DNA of 64,000 nucleotides from Nodularia sp. LEGE 06071 (lineage in GTDB: Bacteria; Cyanobacteriota; Cyanobacteriia; Cyanobacteriales; Nostocaceae): contig NZ_JADEWH010000001.1 in NCBI RefSeq assembly GCF_015207755.1, forward strand, positions 1 through 64,000. Direction: 5' to 3'. Both the position numbers and the translations under genes were made by a program. Each line of letters begins with the position of its first letter. The first letter of the stretch is position 1. Shown in pieces: positions 62,945 to 64,000 of the stretch. The notes under the pieces are model-generated. The model did no database searches and was not told where the DNA came from. It saw only the letters and a program-made list of their open reading frames with translations.

Positions 62945-64000
<1,056 letters not shown>

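Overview
The window reads as chromosomal DNA of a filamentous, probably heterocyst-forming cyanobacterium of the Nostoc/Anabaena kind. The reasons are the many GCGATCGC (HIP1-type) octamers, a ChlH-type Mg-chelatase subunit, DUF1824, DUF4168 and DUF6006 proteins, the separate atp beta-epsilon gene pair, PEP-CTERM surface proteins, and numerous heptanucleotide tandem arrays of the STRR type described from Calothrix and Anabaena. No tRNA, rRNA or CRISPR array was recognised.

Layout. 1-720: a TCGTAAT array and a hicBA toxin-antitoxin pair. 718-4446: a divergent chlH paralogue carrying three in-frame repeat insertions. 5005-10775 (+): export module of a domesticated HTH protein, a CNB-C39-ABC exporter, an HlyD adaptor and a PpiC-like protein. 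10780-20100 (-): a dense RiPP (ribosomal peptide) region. 21076-24718: NYN protein, two-component pair, small membrane proteins. 24868-32043: purine/ureide catabolism (PuuE-like deacetylase, two AllA-family proteins, xanthine dehydrogenase, XdhC, MocA-like). 32134-47648: mostly housekeeping (holA, vanadium haloperoxidase, site-2 protease, lipB, hpf, peroxiredoxin, ABC-F, prohibitin, ABC exporter). 47719-51139: an overlapping operon of XPB-like helicase, DUF790/Bax1-like nuclease and a PIN toxin-antitoxin pair. 51229-57324: cysteine desulfurase, a lipoprotein phospholipase-D-like nuclease, and two tandem PEP-CTERM proteins. 57771-63961: atpD-atpC, ackA, tal and a glycolytic-type gap.

The part most worth attention is 5005-20100. 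Two different peptide-modification systems lie side by side on the minus strand next to one exporter. The first is an operon of an APH-fold kinase, a HopA1-family protein, an aldo/keto-reductase-like protein that has lost its catalytic tetrad, and a PpiC-like protein. It is followed by four short precursors with double-glycine leaders (two types, A and B, as a tandem duplication). The kinase plus HopA1 pairing is that of class V lanthipeptide and thioamitide dehydration systems, and the A core is Ser/Thr-rich with a single Cys. The second is a radical SAM/SPASM enzyme with a small partner and two Nif11-type precursors whose cores carry XYG motifs (LYG twice, IYG once). That is the arrangement expected of a splicease system making alpha-keto-beta-amino acid peptides. 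A third precursor type and a Cys-rich protein sit upstream. The C39 exporter has its catalytic residues and is well placed to cleave the GG leaders.

The second theme is repeats. Heptamer arrays supply the stop codons of three genes, one repeat family has been inserted in frame into two unrelated genes, and a CTCTGCG-type repeat lies just upstream of six start codons.
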